Below the pieces are notes generated by a model. That model made no database searches. It saw nothing but the letters and a program-made list of their open reading frames with translations, and had not been told where the DNA came from. A program made the translations under genes and the position numbers. A DNA stretch of 64,000 bases, taken from contig NZ_JACHMY010000001.1 in NCBI RefSeq assembly GCF_014205135.1, positions 124,001-188,000 of the forward strand. The letters are read 5' to 3'. This document shows positions 24,979 to 31,900 of the stretch, in pieces (position 1 is the first letter of the stretch; each line of letters opens with the position of its first letter). The stretch is from Kribbella italica (GTDB lineage: Bacteria > Actinomycetota > Actinomycetes > Propionibacteriales > Kribbellaceae).

Positions 24979-25302
24979 TCACAGCTCGCCGGGGTGTTTC
25001 TCGGCTCGCCGAAACTTGCTGTTGTTCCGCCGCCAGTTCGCGGCCCGCGCATCCGCGCCTTCCTTGCCGGACTTCTGCCCGTGGTGGAAGGAGCACATGG
25101 AGCGGAGGTTCTCGATGCTGTGGTCGTCGTTCGGAATGTGGTGGTCGCATTCCTCGGCCGGCCCCGTACATCGTTCGTCGTAGACGTTCTCCCACGTGCA
25201 GCGGAAGTCGTCGATGCGGAATCGCTTCTTCCGCCTGGCGTCCCAGTCCGAGGGGAGTCGGTTGCGGCGATCTGAGTTAGCCCAGTTCGGCACTCCAACC
25301 AC
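24979..25302 (-). CDS. HNH endonuclease, packaging-associated
   Basis: 107 aa, GTG at 25,302 (GTG at 25,293 also possible). HNH signature: CTGPAEECDHHIPNDDH with the catalytic His pair, then ENLRSMCSFHHGQKSG completing the zinc/HNH fold. Adjacent to the terminase genes, as in cos-type phages where an HNH protein cooperates with terminase in genome cutting. First gene of the late operon, with a purine-rich leader upstream. Confidence 0.8.
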   Translation of the reverse strand: MVGVPNWANSDRRNRLPSDWDARRKKRFRIDDFRCTWENVYDERCTGPAEECDHHIPNDDHSIENLRSMCSFHHGQKSGKEGADARAANWRRNNSKFRRAEKHPGEL

Positions 25303-25405
25303 CCCCTCGGACCGGGAAGTAGAACCCCGACCACGTGTCGACCATCGCTGGTCGGTGAGCTTGGCTCGTGGACTCGGGGTTAGCTCTTAAGACTTAGAGC
25401 GAAGG

Positions 25406-25451
25406 TCTTCCTCTTCACTTCTTTCCTCTTCACTCTTTCGTCTTACTCTTT
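25406..25451 (-). other. Polypurine leader tract upstream of late operon
   Basis: On the minus (transcribed) sense this 46-nt stretch is nearly all A/G, with GTGAAGAGGAA repeated twice about 15 nt apart. GC content drops clearly versus flanks. Such purine-rich unstructured leaders can boost translation or stability of late mRNA; that function is inference. Confidence 0.4.
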
Positions 25452-25506
25452 AAAAGACGCAGCGGCGAAGTCACTTCTCAACACAGGATCCGTGTGACCT
25501 AGGACA

Positions 25507-25537
25507 CACTAACACACTCAGGTCTTAGACCTGAGTG
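25507..25537 (-). promoter_or_regulatory. Operator motif fused to a 10-bp palindrome
   Basis: Perfect GTGTGTTAGTG (minus strand, 25,517-25,507) shares its first three bases with the perfect inverted repeat CACTCAGGTC-TTA-GACCTGAGTG (25,515-25,537). No -35 is seen at the proper spacing, so this copy may act as a transcription-blocking stoperator, with the palindrome a site for a second, dimeric regulator or an RNA hairpin. Confidence 0.5.
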
Positions 25538-25659
25538 CCACCGGCGAAGTGATGGGGAGGGAGGAGAGGAAGGACTGAGAGCTACGTGTTAGCTACTAGG
25601 AGCTAGAGGGGGCTGACGCCCCACGAGCATCTCGACCGAAGATCTTAAGTACTTATCCG

Positions 25660-25697
25660 ACCGTAGCATGGAGCGCCAAACGGTGCAACTAACACAC
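25660..25697 (-). promoter_or_regulatory. Candidate late promoter overlapped by variant operator
   Basis: Minus strand: -35 TTGCAC (25,688-25,683), 17-bp spacer, -10 TACGGT (25,665-25,660). A one-mismatch motif copy, GTGTGTTAGTT (25,697-25,687), overlaps the -35. Transcription from here would run into the polypurine leader and the HNH/terminase genes. Confidence 0.5.
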
Positions 25698-26034
25698 CCG
25701 CGGCGCCGGCGAGGTGGACGAGAACGACCTTGGAGCCGGCTGGCGCTCGGGCCGAAACCGCCGTTAGGTGCCCTTCCGTGCCACCCTGAGCGCCGCGCCA
25801 GACGGTCCGCGGGCAAGAGCGCCACTCGGGACAAAAGCCCTGGTCAGAGGCCGTCTGGCGCCGTCGCACGGACCCTGCTGATCCACTCGCCGGCGGTGAC
25901 CTGGCGGTCGCGTTCTGACCCTGGAACCGTGGCAGAATCCTAGCTGCTAAACATGGCGGTGCCCCTCCAGACGCGCGCGGGGATGGTACCCCCACCCCTC
26001 CCGCCTGTCAATGGCCGGGGCCCGTGGTCCTCGC

Positions 26035-26070
26035 CACTAACACACAGGGCTTGACAGCGGTGTGTTAGTG
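26035..26070. promoter_or_regulatory. Inverted pair of operator motifs around a -35 box
   Basis: CACTAACACAC (26,035-26,045) and GTGTGTTAGTG (26,060-26,070) form a perfect 11-bp inverted pair with a 14-bp spacer. TTGACA (26,051-26,056) lies between them, pointing right. This is the point from which copies diverge: left of it they read on the minus strand, right of it on the plus strand. Confidence 0.65.
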
Positions 26071-26360
26071 AGGCAGAGTTCTACCCATCAGCACGACGCA
26101 GGGCCGGAGCGACCGGCCACCAGGGGGCGCACAGGGCGCCGACCGCACGCAGGCTGACAACTCCACACAGGCACACCGCGCAACACACGCGGTGTGGATC
26201 GGCCAAGAGAATGCCGGGGCAGTCACCGCACGCAGCACGCAGGCGGGCACGGACTCACCCGGATAGGGCAAGAGCAGCGACAGCCTCCAAGTGGCCCCAG
26301 ATGGGCACGCCCGCCAAACCATGGCAGTAGCCACCGATCCACACCGCTCAGCGACTCGGC

Positions 26361-26402
26361 TTGACACACCATCACATCCATGATTGACTGTGTCTCAGTT
26401 GG
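26361..26402 (+). promoter_or_regulatory. Early control segment repeating two left-end promoter elements
   Basis: TTGACACACCATCACA (26,361-26,376) repeats the exonuclease promoter -35 region. CTGTGTCTCAGTTGG (26,388-26,402) repeats the repressor promoter spacer. Both copies are exact. No strong -10 follows TTGACA at 17 bp, so it may be a protein-binding module more than a promoter. Confidence 0.5.
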
Positions 26403-26488
26403 TCAGGGCGGCTGGATCTCCCGCTGGGAGCTCTCCGGTTAGAGCTTGTCTCCCGCCCGCCGATCGACTGGAAATCGAAAGTCGCAAG

Positions 26489-26517
26489 TTGCACACGGTG
26501 TGCAAGTGTGGTAAGCT
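26489..26517 (+). promoter_or_regulatory. Candidate rightward early promoter with internal dyad
   Basis: -35 TTGCAC (26,489-26,494), 17-bp spacer, -10 TAAGCT (26,512-26,517). The -35 is part of an inverted repeat, TTGCACA-CGG-TGTGCAA (26,489-26,505), a likely operator distinct from the GTGTGTTAGTG motif. Confidence 0.5.
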
Positions 26518-26944
26518 TGCACCAGCAAGACACGGACACAACAACTGAATAGGCCCGAGATCGAATCGACCGCGTCCTTCGGGACAACGTAAAGCATCAC
26601 GGGCAACGGGAACTCCGGGAAATGAACGGCGCGCATTCGCCGCCGGAGGGCCAAGTACTTACTTGCCGGGAATGTTGTACCTGGCAGGCGGGCAACGATG
26701 GAACCGCCGCACAAGAGCTCTCGATACGCCTAGCTTCGATCCGGTATGCCGGTGAGAGGCGACAGCTACCAGGTCGACAGCAGGGTTGCGGTAGGCCGCG
26801 AGACGAGCCGCGCCGGAGTCTTTCGCAATGCAGCTAGCTGCTACTGTCCTTGGGCATACCTGAGGTCGGCGAGTGAGATTGCGAAACCAGCCACACTGGC
26901 CGGGCCGAACGGGAAACCGGGGAGCTGCCCGAAGGTGTGGCTGG

Positions 26945-26992
26945 GGCCGGAGAGGGTAACGGTGCGAGCCTCGCTCGCTCACCTCTCCGGCC
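26945..26992 (+). terminator. Long GC-rich hairpin in early leader
   Basis: Perfect 11-bp stem GGCCGGAGAGG/CCTCTCCGGCC with a 26-nt loop rich in GCTCG. It lies about 430 nt after the candidate early promoter and 170 nt before the first early gene. No U tract follows, so it may be a leader-RNA structure or an attenuator. Confidence 0.4.
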
Positions 26993-27119
26993 ACAAATGT
27001 AACAACCCTCCGGGTGCCGCACCTAGGCTCACTCTCTCCGAACACGTTGACGAGAGGTGAGCGGGTGCGAGCGACAGACCGATCGAATCGGAACGGAGGG
27101 ACTCTATTTTTTGACCATG

Positions 27120-27130
27120 GTGTGTTAGTG
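27120..27130 (+). promoter_or_regulatory. Operator motif, perfect copy, before first early gene
   Basis: GTGTGTTAGTG on the plus strand, 32 bp before the first early start codon and 9 bp after a TTGACC. It could silence the early operon directly in the lysogen. Confidence 0.6.
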
Positions 27131-27161
27131 TGTCACCCACGTGATGGTGAGGGAGTCGGAC

Positions 27162-27368
27162 ATGACGAGAACGGACAGGCTGGCACTTGAGGCGCAGCTC
27201 GCCGCCCAGCGCCGAATGCGCGAGATGCCCGCTCTGGCGGGTGAGGTTGTGACCGAGTTTCACGCTCGGATCTGCCGGGAGGTTGGCCACGCCACCCACA
27301 CGGTCGACGGCATCGATCAGGGCGTCTGCCCTCGGTGCGGCGACGTCACGGAAAGGCCGGCCGAATGA
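27162..27368 (+). CDS. Small zinc-binding early protein
   Basis: 68 aa, ATG at 27,162 with GAGGGAG upstream. Basic helical N-terminus (RTDRLALEAQLAAQRRM), then a possible zinc site with ICREVGHATH and CPRCGD. First gene of the early operon, coupled to the next by ATGA. No family recognised. Confidence 0.6.
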   Translation: MTRTDRLALEAQLAAQRRMREMPALAGEVVTEFHARICREVGHATHTVDGIDQGVCPRCGDVTERPAE

Positions 27369-27565
27369 CCGACTACACGTGGGACGACATCTTCGACAAG
27401 GCCAGGCCGAATCCCGGCGACGACGGGAAGTGGAGCAAGGCTGTCATCGCGGTGAACGGGGGAGACACCGCTCCGATTCCCGGCACGACCAAGCACCGAC
27501 TGACTACGGCTGGCCTCTACCAGTACGACATCCACCCCTCAGGGGTCCTGCTCAAGAAGCTCTGA
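27365..27565 (+). CDS. Hypothetical early protein
   Basis: 66 aa, ATG at 27,365 in an ATGA overlap. Contains YTWDDIFDKARPNPGDDGKW and a C-terminal strand YQYDIHPSGVLLKKL. Followed by a strong hairpin. Function unknown. Confidence 0.6.
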   Translation: MTDYTWDDIFDKARPNPGDDGKWSKAVIAVNGGDTAPIPGTTKHRLTTAGLYQYDIHPSGVLLKKL

Positions 27566-27577
27566 GTCACCTGATAC

Positions 27578-27613
27578 CTGCACACCTCCCGGCACGGGGG
27601 TGGAGGTGTGCAG
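27578..27613 (+). terminator. Perfect 12-bp hairpin after second early gene
   Basis: CTGCACACCTCC/GGAGGTGTGCAG with a 12-nt loop, 13 nt after the stop codon. No T run. Candidate attenuator or processing structure separating the first two early genes from the rest. Confidence 0.5.
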
Positions 27614-27666
27614 CCCTGGCTACTCAGCCGAATCACCCGAACCACGAATCAGAGGAGAGCTCTGCC

Positions 27667-27873
27667 ATGAGCCAGAAGCTGCTGACCGAGAACGTCCCAG
27701 GCACTCACTTGGGCCGTCACCCGCACGGAACCGAGATCTACCGGCACGGCAAGGTGAAGCACCGCATGCAGGACCGCGTGGTCCCCGGTGGTGAGGTGTC
27801 GGTGAGGCACGTGGCCCCGAGGCCGCGGCCGGAGGGTGAGCGGAAGTTCCCGTGGCACCTGATGGGTCGCTGA
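27667..27873 (+). CDS. Small basic early protein
   Basis: 68 aa, ATG at 27,667 behind GAGGAGAG. Rich in His, Arg and Lys (HLGRHPHGTEIYRHGKVKH), predicted pI high. May bind nucleic acid. Stop is 1 nt before the next start. Confidence 0.6.
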   Translation: MSQKLLTENVPGTHLGRHPHGTEIYRHGKVKHRMQDRVVPGGEVSVRHVAPRPRPEGERKFPWHLMGR

Positions 27874-27874
27874 C

Positions 27875-28051
27875 GTGCGGATCCTGTGTGCCCTGGCCAT
27901 CGCCGTCGGGATGCTCTCGGCGAGCTGGAACTACTACCAGCCGGACAGTCAGTGCGGTCACGCCGCATCGCTGGAGCCCGGACAGATGAGCTTCTGTCTC
28001 GACGCCGACCTCGATACGTCGGGCGTCGTGGACATGCGTGACGGCCGGTGA
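27875..28051 (+). CDS. Small secreted or membrane-anchored early protein (58 aa)
   Basis: GTG at 27,875, one base after the previous stop. N-terminal hydrophobic segment (RILCALAIAVGMLSASW) like a signal peptide or membrane anchor, then a short polar tail with two cysteines (SQCGHAASLE, SFCLDADL) that could pair outside the cell. Superinfection exclusion proteins often look like this; unproven. The first minihelix follows 7 nt later. Confidence 0.5.
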   Translation: MRILCALAIAVGMLSASWNYYQPDSQCGHAASLEPGQMSFCLDADLDTSGVVDMRDGR

Positions 28052-28058
28052 AGCAACC

Positions 28059-28099
28059 GCCAGGACAGGCAGGCAACGGGGTTCGAGTCCCCGGCTGGC
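28059..28099 (+). ncRNA. tRNA-like minihelix element 1
   Basis: Outer stem GCCAG/CTGGC, 12-nt linker containing GG, then T arm CGGGG-TTCGAGT-CCCCG plus one mismatched position. The 3' strand from loop to end of outer stem is 11 nt. Located between the stop of the preceding small gene and the next gene. No D or anticodon arm. Confidence 0.6.
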
Positions 28100-28181
28100 A
28101 CTCAGACAGACGTACGGGGATCAAGGAGGCGTCTGTCCAGCGGTAATCAATCCGCAGAGCGGAAGAAAGGAATGGGTCGAG

Positions 28182-28286
28182 ATGGGTCGAGCGAAGCGAA
28201 ATCGCAGGGTCCGACCGAAGCGTAAAGGCTTGTCACCGTGCCGCATCCTGCGGGACTCGGTGGGGGATGCGGCGACGTATCGGTGA
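28182..28286 (+). CDS. Very small basic protein (34 aa)
   Basis: ATG at 28,182 with AAAGGA upstream. Arg/Lys-rich first half (GRAKRNRRVRPKRKG), then CRILRDSVGD. Likely nucleic-acid binding if real; the upstream extension of the frame passes through the minihelix and is discarded. Confidence 0.4.
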   Translation: MGRAKRNRRVRPKRKGLSPCRILRDSVGDAATYR

Positions 28287-28582
28287 CCGAGCACACGGCG
28301 AAACCACGTGGCCTCCCGCCAGGAGTCGCGTGGTCCGGGACAGGGTGGCGCCCTGCCCGCTGAGGATGCCAAGCCAACTGGGGGTGAGCTCCGATGTGAT
28401 CCGCGGCTGAATCCGTGAATCCGAACGGCGACTCGTGAAACCAGGGACAACTTCACAAGCACCTACCCCCGAGCCCGATCGTTGCGATCGCTGGCCGGGA
28501 CACAGGGAAGAGACGTAGGCACGTGCGAGCCAGGCTGACGCAATCGCACATACCAATCCCACTTGAGATGAGAGAGATCCGC
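28287..28582 (+). other. Structured untranslated region upstream of clamp gene
   Basis: 296 nt with no convincing gene but several small hairpins in series: CCACG...CGTGG enclosing CTCC/GGAG (28,305-28,334 region), CAGGG-TGGCG-CCCTG, and the palindrome CGATCG-TTG-CGATCG near 28,480. Candidate noncoding RNA or translational control region of the sliding clamp. Confidence 0.35.
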
Positions 28583-29191
28583 ATGACTGTCACGCTGGAA
28601 AACGTTCGGACGCTGGTCCCCGCTACCCACCTTCGGGATGCACTGAGTGCGGCGCTGTTGAGTGCGGGGAAGGATGTGTTCCTTCCGATCCTGGCCGCGG
28701 TGCAGGTTGAGAAGTGTGGAGGGGAGTTGATCTTCCGGGCCACTGATCGATACCGCCTGACTCGGGTCACGATCACGCTCAACTCAGAGGATGCGCCGTC
28801 GCCGGACTGGATGGTCACACTCTCTGCGGCGGACGTGAAGCAGCTCGTCAACGCACTCCCCAAGCCGAAGAAGGGGCAGGCGCCGGCGCCTGTGGCGCTG
28901 ACCGTCGAGGACGGCATCCTGCACGCTGACACGGGCCAGGCTGAGCTCCGACTCAAGCCGCTCGACGGCGACTTCCCGAAGGTCGACGGGATCATCCCGA
29001 CCGAGATCAACCCGGTCGACGAGATCGGCTTCAATCCGAAGTACCTCGCCGACCTGGGCAAGATGCCGGGCTTCGACGGGAATCAGTCCGTCAAGCTCCG
29101 CTTCAACGGTCCCAAGGCGATGCGTGCCGAGTGGGGTAGCGACGACGTGCAGTTCGTCTACCTCCTGATGCCGGTGCGCCTCAACGGCTAG
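28583..29191 (+). CDS. DNA polymerase sliding clamp (beta)-like protein, two-domain length
   Basis: 202 aa, ATG at 28,583 behind GAGATGAGAGAG. Similar to the last two domains of DnaN: LPILAAVQVEKCGG, then FRATDRYRLTRVTITL (the ATDxxRL clamp motif) and the C-terminal end YLLMPVRLNG matching the VLMPMR terminus of bacterial beta clamps. Bacterial clamps are ~370 aa with three domains. At 202 aa this one could form a trimer, like PCNA. It would tether a phage or host polymerase during replication. Confidence 0.7.
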   Translation: MTVTLENVRTLVPATHLRDALSAALLSAGKDVFLPILAAVQVEKCGGELIFRATDRYRLTRVTITLNSEDAPSPDWMVTLSAADVKQLVNALPKPKKGQAPAPVALTVEDGILHADTGQAELRLKPLDGDFPKVDGIIPTEINPVDEIGFNPKYLADLGKMPGFDGNQSVKLRFNGPKAMRAEWGSDDVQFVYLLMPVRLNG

Positions 29192-29202
29192 ATGTGTTAG
29201 TA
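29192..29202 (+). promoter_or_regulatory. Operator-like motif, two-mismatch copy
   Basis: ATGTGTTAGTA directly after the clamp stop codon and 10 bp before minihelix 2. Same orientation as transcription. Confidence 0.35.
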
Positions 29203-29212
29203 GTGCTTCACC

Positions 29213-29252
29213 GCCCGAACGGTTCAAGCTCCGGTTCGATTCCGGAGCGGGC
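29213..29252 (+). ncRNA. tRNA-like minihelix element 2
   Basis: Outer stem GCCCG/CGGGC, 11-nt linker with GG at the fourth and fifth positions, T arm CTCCGG-TTCGATT-CCGGAG (6 bp). 3' strand length 11 nt, as in the other four elements. Between the clamp gene and ardA. Confidence 0.65.
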
Positions 29253-29266
29253 ACTCGCAGAACCTA

Positions 29267-29277
29267 GTGTGTTAGTG
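29267..29277 (+). promoter_or_regulatory. Operator motif, perfect copy in ardA leader
   Basis: GTGTGTTAGTG ends 8 bp before the ArdA start codon and overlaps its probable ribosome site GTGAGGG. In this position it would act as a roadblock or translational element. Confidence 0.55.
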
Positions 29278-29285
29278 AGGGAATC

Positions 29286-29825
29286 ATGAGTGACGCGATG
29301 GTGTGGGTGGGCTGCCTCGCCTGCTACAACGGCGGCGACTTGGTCGGCGAGTGGTTCGACGCGGGAGACGCGCCGACCGAGACGACCGGTGAGAACGAGT
29401 TCGATGCTCGGGTCAAGGTGCCGAGTGAGCACATCACCGAGGCTCACGAGGAGCTTTGGGTGATGGACACGGACGGCATGCCGGAGAGCCGGGAGATGTC
29501 GCCCGACGAGGCGAACCGGATCGGCGCCTTCCTGAACGAGATCGAGAGCCACGATCGCCTGACGACCGAGGCCGTGCGGATGTACGCGCAATGGGCAGGC
29601 GTTGCGTTCGTCGACGTGGATCTGCGGAGGTGCGACGACGCATACCGGGGCGAGTGGGACTCCGAGGTGGACTTCGCGCAGGACTATGCGGACGACTTCC
29701 TCGACAGGGAACAGCCCTGGCCGCTGAATCACATCGACTGGGATGCGGCGACCGAGGATTTCATGCAGGACTACTGGTCCGGAGAGGACCCCTCCGGCAT
29801 GGTCCACATCTGGGACGCGCACTGA
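29286..29825 (+). CDS. ardA: ArdA-type antirestriction protein
   Basis: 179 aa, ATG at 29,286. Begins with the ArdA signature WVGCLACYNGGDLVGEWFDAG; the middle has HEELWVMDTDG; the end FDxx-type acidic helix reads HIDWDAATEDFMQDYW. Strongly acidic throughout, as expected for a DNA mimic that binds type I restriction enzymes and blocks them when phage DNA enters or is unmodified. Early-operon location fits that timing. Followed by another acidic protein with ATGA overlap. Confidence 0.85.
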   Translation: MSDAMVWVGCLACYNGGDLVGEWFDAGDAPTETTGENEFDARVKVPSEHITEAHEELWVMDTDGMPESREMSPDEANRIGAFLNEIESHDRLTTEAVRMYAQWAGVAFVDVDLRRCDDAYRGEWDSEVDFAQDYADDFLDREQPWPLNHIDWDAATEDFMQDYWSGEDPSGMVHIWDAH

Positions 29826-30166
29826 TGAGCGCCGTGATCGAGAAGGCCAGCCCGCTTGAGATCGGGTGCTGGATCGAGGGACACCGCGGCCGGTACGTCA
29901 CCTCCGAGCTGGTGTGGAGGGCTGCGAATCGTGGCTTCGAGATCGACGACGACGACCGGCGTGCGCTCGAAGCGTACGAGGCCGGCGACGAGTCGATCGT
30001 GTGGGACGGCCAGGACTGCGACGTCTACGACTGGGTCGTTGATCTCGCGGATGACGCCGAGGTGTGGATGAACGAGAACGTCGCGCCGGAGGGTCACGCC
30101 TTCGGCTGGCACGACTGCGAGTTCTTCCTCTGGACCGACGAGGAGTGGGCCCAGAACGCCTACTGA
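29825..30166 (+). CDS. Acidic early protein coupled to ArdA
   Basis: 113 aa, ATG overlapping the ardA stop. Very acidic: DDDDRRALEAYEAGDE, CDVYDWVVDLADDAEVW and HDCEFFLWTDEEWAQ. Sequence style like ArdA but no recognised domain. Could be a second DNA mimic or an ArdA partner; inference from charge and coupling. Minihelix 3 follows 7 nt after the stop. Confidence 0.65.
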   Translation: MSAVIEKASPLEIGCWIEGHRGRYVTSELVWRAANRGFEIDDDDRRALEAYEAGDESIVWDGQDCDVYDWVVDLADDAEVWMNENVAPEGHAFGWHDCEFFLWTDEEWAQNAY

Positions 30167-30173
30167 GCAACCA

Positions 30174-30214
30174 GCCCTGAAGGGAAGTCACCCCGGTTCG
30201 AGTCCGGGGAGGGC
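30174..30214 (+). ncRNA. tRNA-like minihelix element 3
   Basis: Outer stem GCCCT/AGGGC, 12-nt linker beginning GAAGG, T arm CCCCGG-TTCGAGT-CCGGGG (6 bp, perfect). Stacked helix of 11 bp. It is the best-paired of the five. Confidence 0.7.
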
Positions 30215-30251
30215 ACTCGCACCACCCCAACGAGAGAGACGAGATCCACTC

Positions 30252-30602
30252 ATGACGACCACCGTCACAGAGCCCATGATGTTCAACGAGATGCGCGTCA
30301 AGCGCGTCGAGGTGTCCGTCCTGGCGAAGTTCCAGGCGTACGTCGCAGTCACCTTGGATGACGACGGCAACGAGATGATCGAGCTGCCCGAGGGTCGCAT
30401 CGGGTACGAGATCGCCGACGCGATCGAGTACTACGCCGCGCACACGTCCGACGCCCAAGATGGCGACGCACTGGTGGCGCTGGTCGGTGGCGGGATTGGG
30501 AACACGGTCGAGATCGAGGTTGCCGCATGGGAAGTCGAGAGCGACGACACCTCCGCTGACGTGCAGGATGCGGTCGACCACACGGAAGCGTGGAAGTCGT
30601 GA
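30252..30602 (+). CDS. Hypothetical early protein
   Basis: 116 aa, ATG at 30,252 behind GAGAGAGACGAG. Beta-strand start (VKRVEVSVLAKFQAYVAVTLDD) then a helix GYEIADAIEYYAAHTSDA and an acidic C-terminus. Coupled to the next gene (GTGA). No family recognised. Confidence 0.65.
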   Translation: MTTTVTEPMMFNEMRVKRVEVSVLAKFQAYVAVTLDDDGNEMIELPEGRIGYEIADAIEYYAAHTSDAQDGDALVALVGGGIGNTVEIEVAAWEVESDDTSADVQDAVDHTEAWKS

Positions 30603-30970
30603 CCCGCCCGCTGGCCGACGTGCTCGATCACTACGACGGGCTGGCCAAGAGCCGCAAGTACCTGGCCGAGCTCTACGAGCTGGCGGAGACCGGAGAGGCT
30701 GGCTACGAGGAGGCAGACGAGCTGTCGGCAGACCTCAACGAAGACCTCCGCGACATCGCTGACGACCTGGTCGCACTGCTCCGCAATCCTGTCGTCGCGC
30801 CCACTCCAGAGACGCCGGAGCATGAGCTCTACGCGGTCTACACCGTCGATGGTGAGTACGACAGCGCGCAGCTCTACCGCGATGTCGATGCCGCCGAGGA
30901 GGTGGCCGAGATCCTCTGTCGCGACCGCGGCGAGGGCTACGCCTGGACCGACAGCGTCACCGTTCACTGA
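30599..30970 (+). CDS. Hypothetical acidic helical early protein
   Basis: 123 aa, GTG at 30,599 in the GTGA overlap. Helical acidic N-terminal half (LADVLDHYDGLAKSRKYLAE, ADLNEDLRDIADDLVALL), then a beta part YAVYTVDGEYDSAQLYRDVD and helix AAEEVAEILCRDRG. Function unknown. Minihelix 4 follows 7 nt after the stop. Confidence 0.65.
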   Translation: MTRPLADVLDHYDGLAKSRKYLAELYELAETGEAGYEEADELSADLNEDLRDIADDLVALLRNPVVAPTPETPEHELYAVYTVDGEYDSAQLYRDVDAAEEVAEILCRDRGEGYAWTDSVTVH

Positions 30971-30977
30971 TTCACCA

Positions 30978-31018
30978 GCCTGACTGGCAGACACGCGGGG
31001 TTCGAGTCCCCGGCAGGC
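30978..31018 (+). ncRNA. tRNA-like minihelix element 4
   Basis: Outer stem GCCTG/CAGGC, 12-nt linker beginning ACTGG, T arm CGGGG-TTCGAGT-CCCCG with one G-G mismatch at the sixth position. Same 11-nt 3' strand. Outer stem identical to element 5. Confidence 0.6.
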
Positions 31019-31066
31019 GCTCCGGCGTACAGACCAGTGCGCCATCCCCTGAATGGAGACACACCA

Positions 31067-31159
31067 ATGAAGCACACCACGCGCAAGACCACCCCCGAGG
31101 CCAAGCGCGAGACGCTGCGCCGTCGCCAGGTCCGTGCGATCAAGACCCTGGTGAAGTGA
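31067..31159 (+). CDS. Very small basic protein (30 aa)
   Basis: ATG at 31,067. Almost entirely Lys/Arg/Thr (KHTTRKTTPEAKRETLRRRQ); the stop overlaps the next start (TGATG). Probably a nucleic-acid or regulator-binding peptide if expressed. Confidence 0.45.
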   Translation: MKHTTRKTTPEAKRETLRRRQVRAIKTLVK

Positions 31160-31332
31160 TGAGCGACCGAGCTGTGGTCGAGGAGATCATCCCCCCTCGC
31201 CCGACGCTGAAGGAGGAGGCCGAGCGCCTCCGCTCGTACTGGGAGCGGCACGGCAACAACCCCGAGGCGGTCGCCAAGTGGGCCGTGACGGACATGGTCG
31301 GAATCCTGAACTACATCATCGAAGGGGAATGA
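31159..31332 (+). CDS. Small helical early protein (57 aa)
   Basis: ATG at 31,159 overlapping the previous stop. Helical: TLKEEAERLRSYWERHGN then AVAKWAVTDMVGILNYI. Followed by the next gene one base later. No family recognised. Confidence 0.5.
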   Translation: MSDRAVVEEIIPPRPTLKEEAERLRSYWERHGNNPEAVAKWAVTDMVGILNYIIEGE

Positions 31333-31333
31333 C

Positions 31334-31900
31334 GTGAGCGACTACGCGCAGGGTCTGATCGAGGAGACCGGAGACTTCCGGGTCCGAGTGGTGTACGACG
31401 AGAGTCAGTCGGAGTTCCCCGACTTCGTGCAGTCGGCAGTGATCTCGATGAACGACCGCTACCTGTCCTACAACGACACCCGCGGACTCGGCGCGCTGGT
31501 CCGGCGGGAGTGGTCGGAGCGACTGCGCGACTTCGACGTGATCGACCGGTGGCTGAAGATCTTCCACGGCGTGCGGGCGGTGTCCCAGGTGGACACGCGA
31601 GACGCCACCTACCTCGTGCTGCTGACCGAGGACGCGCGGTGGTACTACGGCACGCCCGAGGATCGAGTGCAGGAGTGCGCGGACGGCGACGCCGAGACGT
31701 TCATGCAGTGGGCCGAGGGTGACATCTACGGCTACGTCGTGGAGGAGCGCGCCACTTGGCGTCGCGAGGGTGGCGACGAGGAGACGATGGAGACGTGGGA
31801 GGAAGTCGACTCCCTGTGGGACCTCTACGGCCACGACTACGCCTCAACCGAGGCGCGCGAGGCGCTGACCTCGTGGGCCGGAGATGCGGCGGCGGCATGA
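31334..31900 (+). CDS. Hypothetical acidic early protein (188 aa)
   Basis: GTG at 31,334. Acidic and Trp/Tyr-rich (REWSERLRDFDVIDRWLKIF, DARWYYGTPEDRVQEC, YGYVVEERATW). The composition recalls DNA-mimic antirestriction proteins but I recognise no family. ATGA overlap with the next gene. Confidence 0.65.
   Translation: MSDYAQGLIEETGDFRVRVVYDESQSEFPDFVQSAVISMNDRYLSYNDTRGLGALVRREWSERLRDFDVIDRWLKIFHGVRAVSQVDTRDATYLVLLTEDARWYYGTPEDRVQECADGDAETFMQWAEGDIYGYVVEERATWRREGGDEETMETWEEVDSLWDLYGHDYASTEAREALTSWAGDAAAA

Larger units (their letters stand above)
25303..27161. other. Divergent early/late control region, no convincing gene
   Basis: About 1.86 kb separating leftward late genes from rightward early genes. 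It contains five copies of the GTGTGTTAGTG motif (25,507; 25,687; 26,035; 26,060; 27,120), candidate promoters on both strands, several palindromes, a polypurine tract and a long hairpin. Reading frames at 26,622-27,060 lack coding character on either strand. Likely holds the main lytic promoters and perhaps an untranslated early RNA. Confidence 0.6.

Noticed and set aside
26622-27060. Overlapping frames of 70-130 codons on both strands in the early control region
   Set aside because: No consistent codon bias, no good ribosome sites, composition like translated GC-rich noncoding DNA; they overlap hairpins and operator sites.
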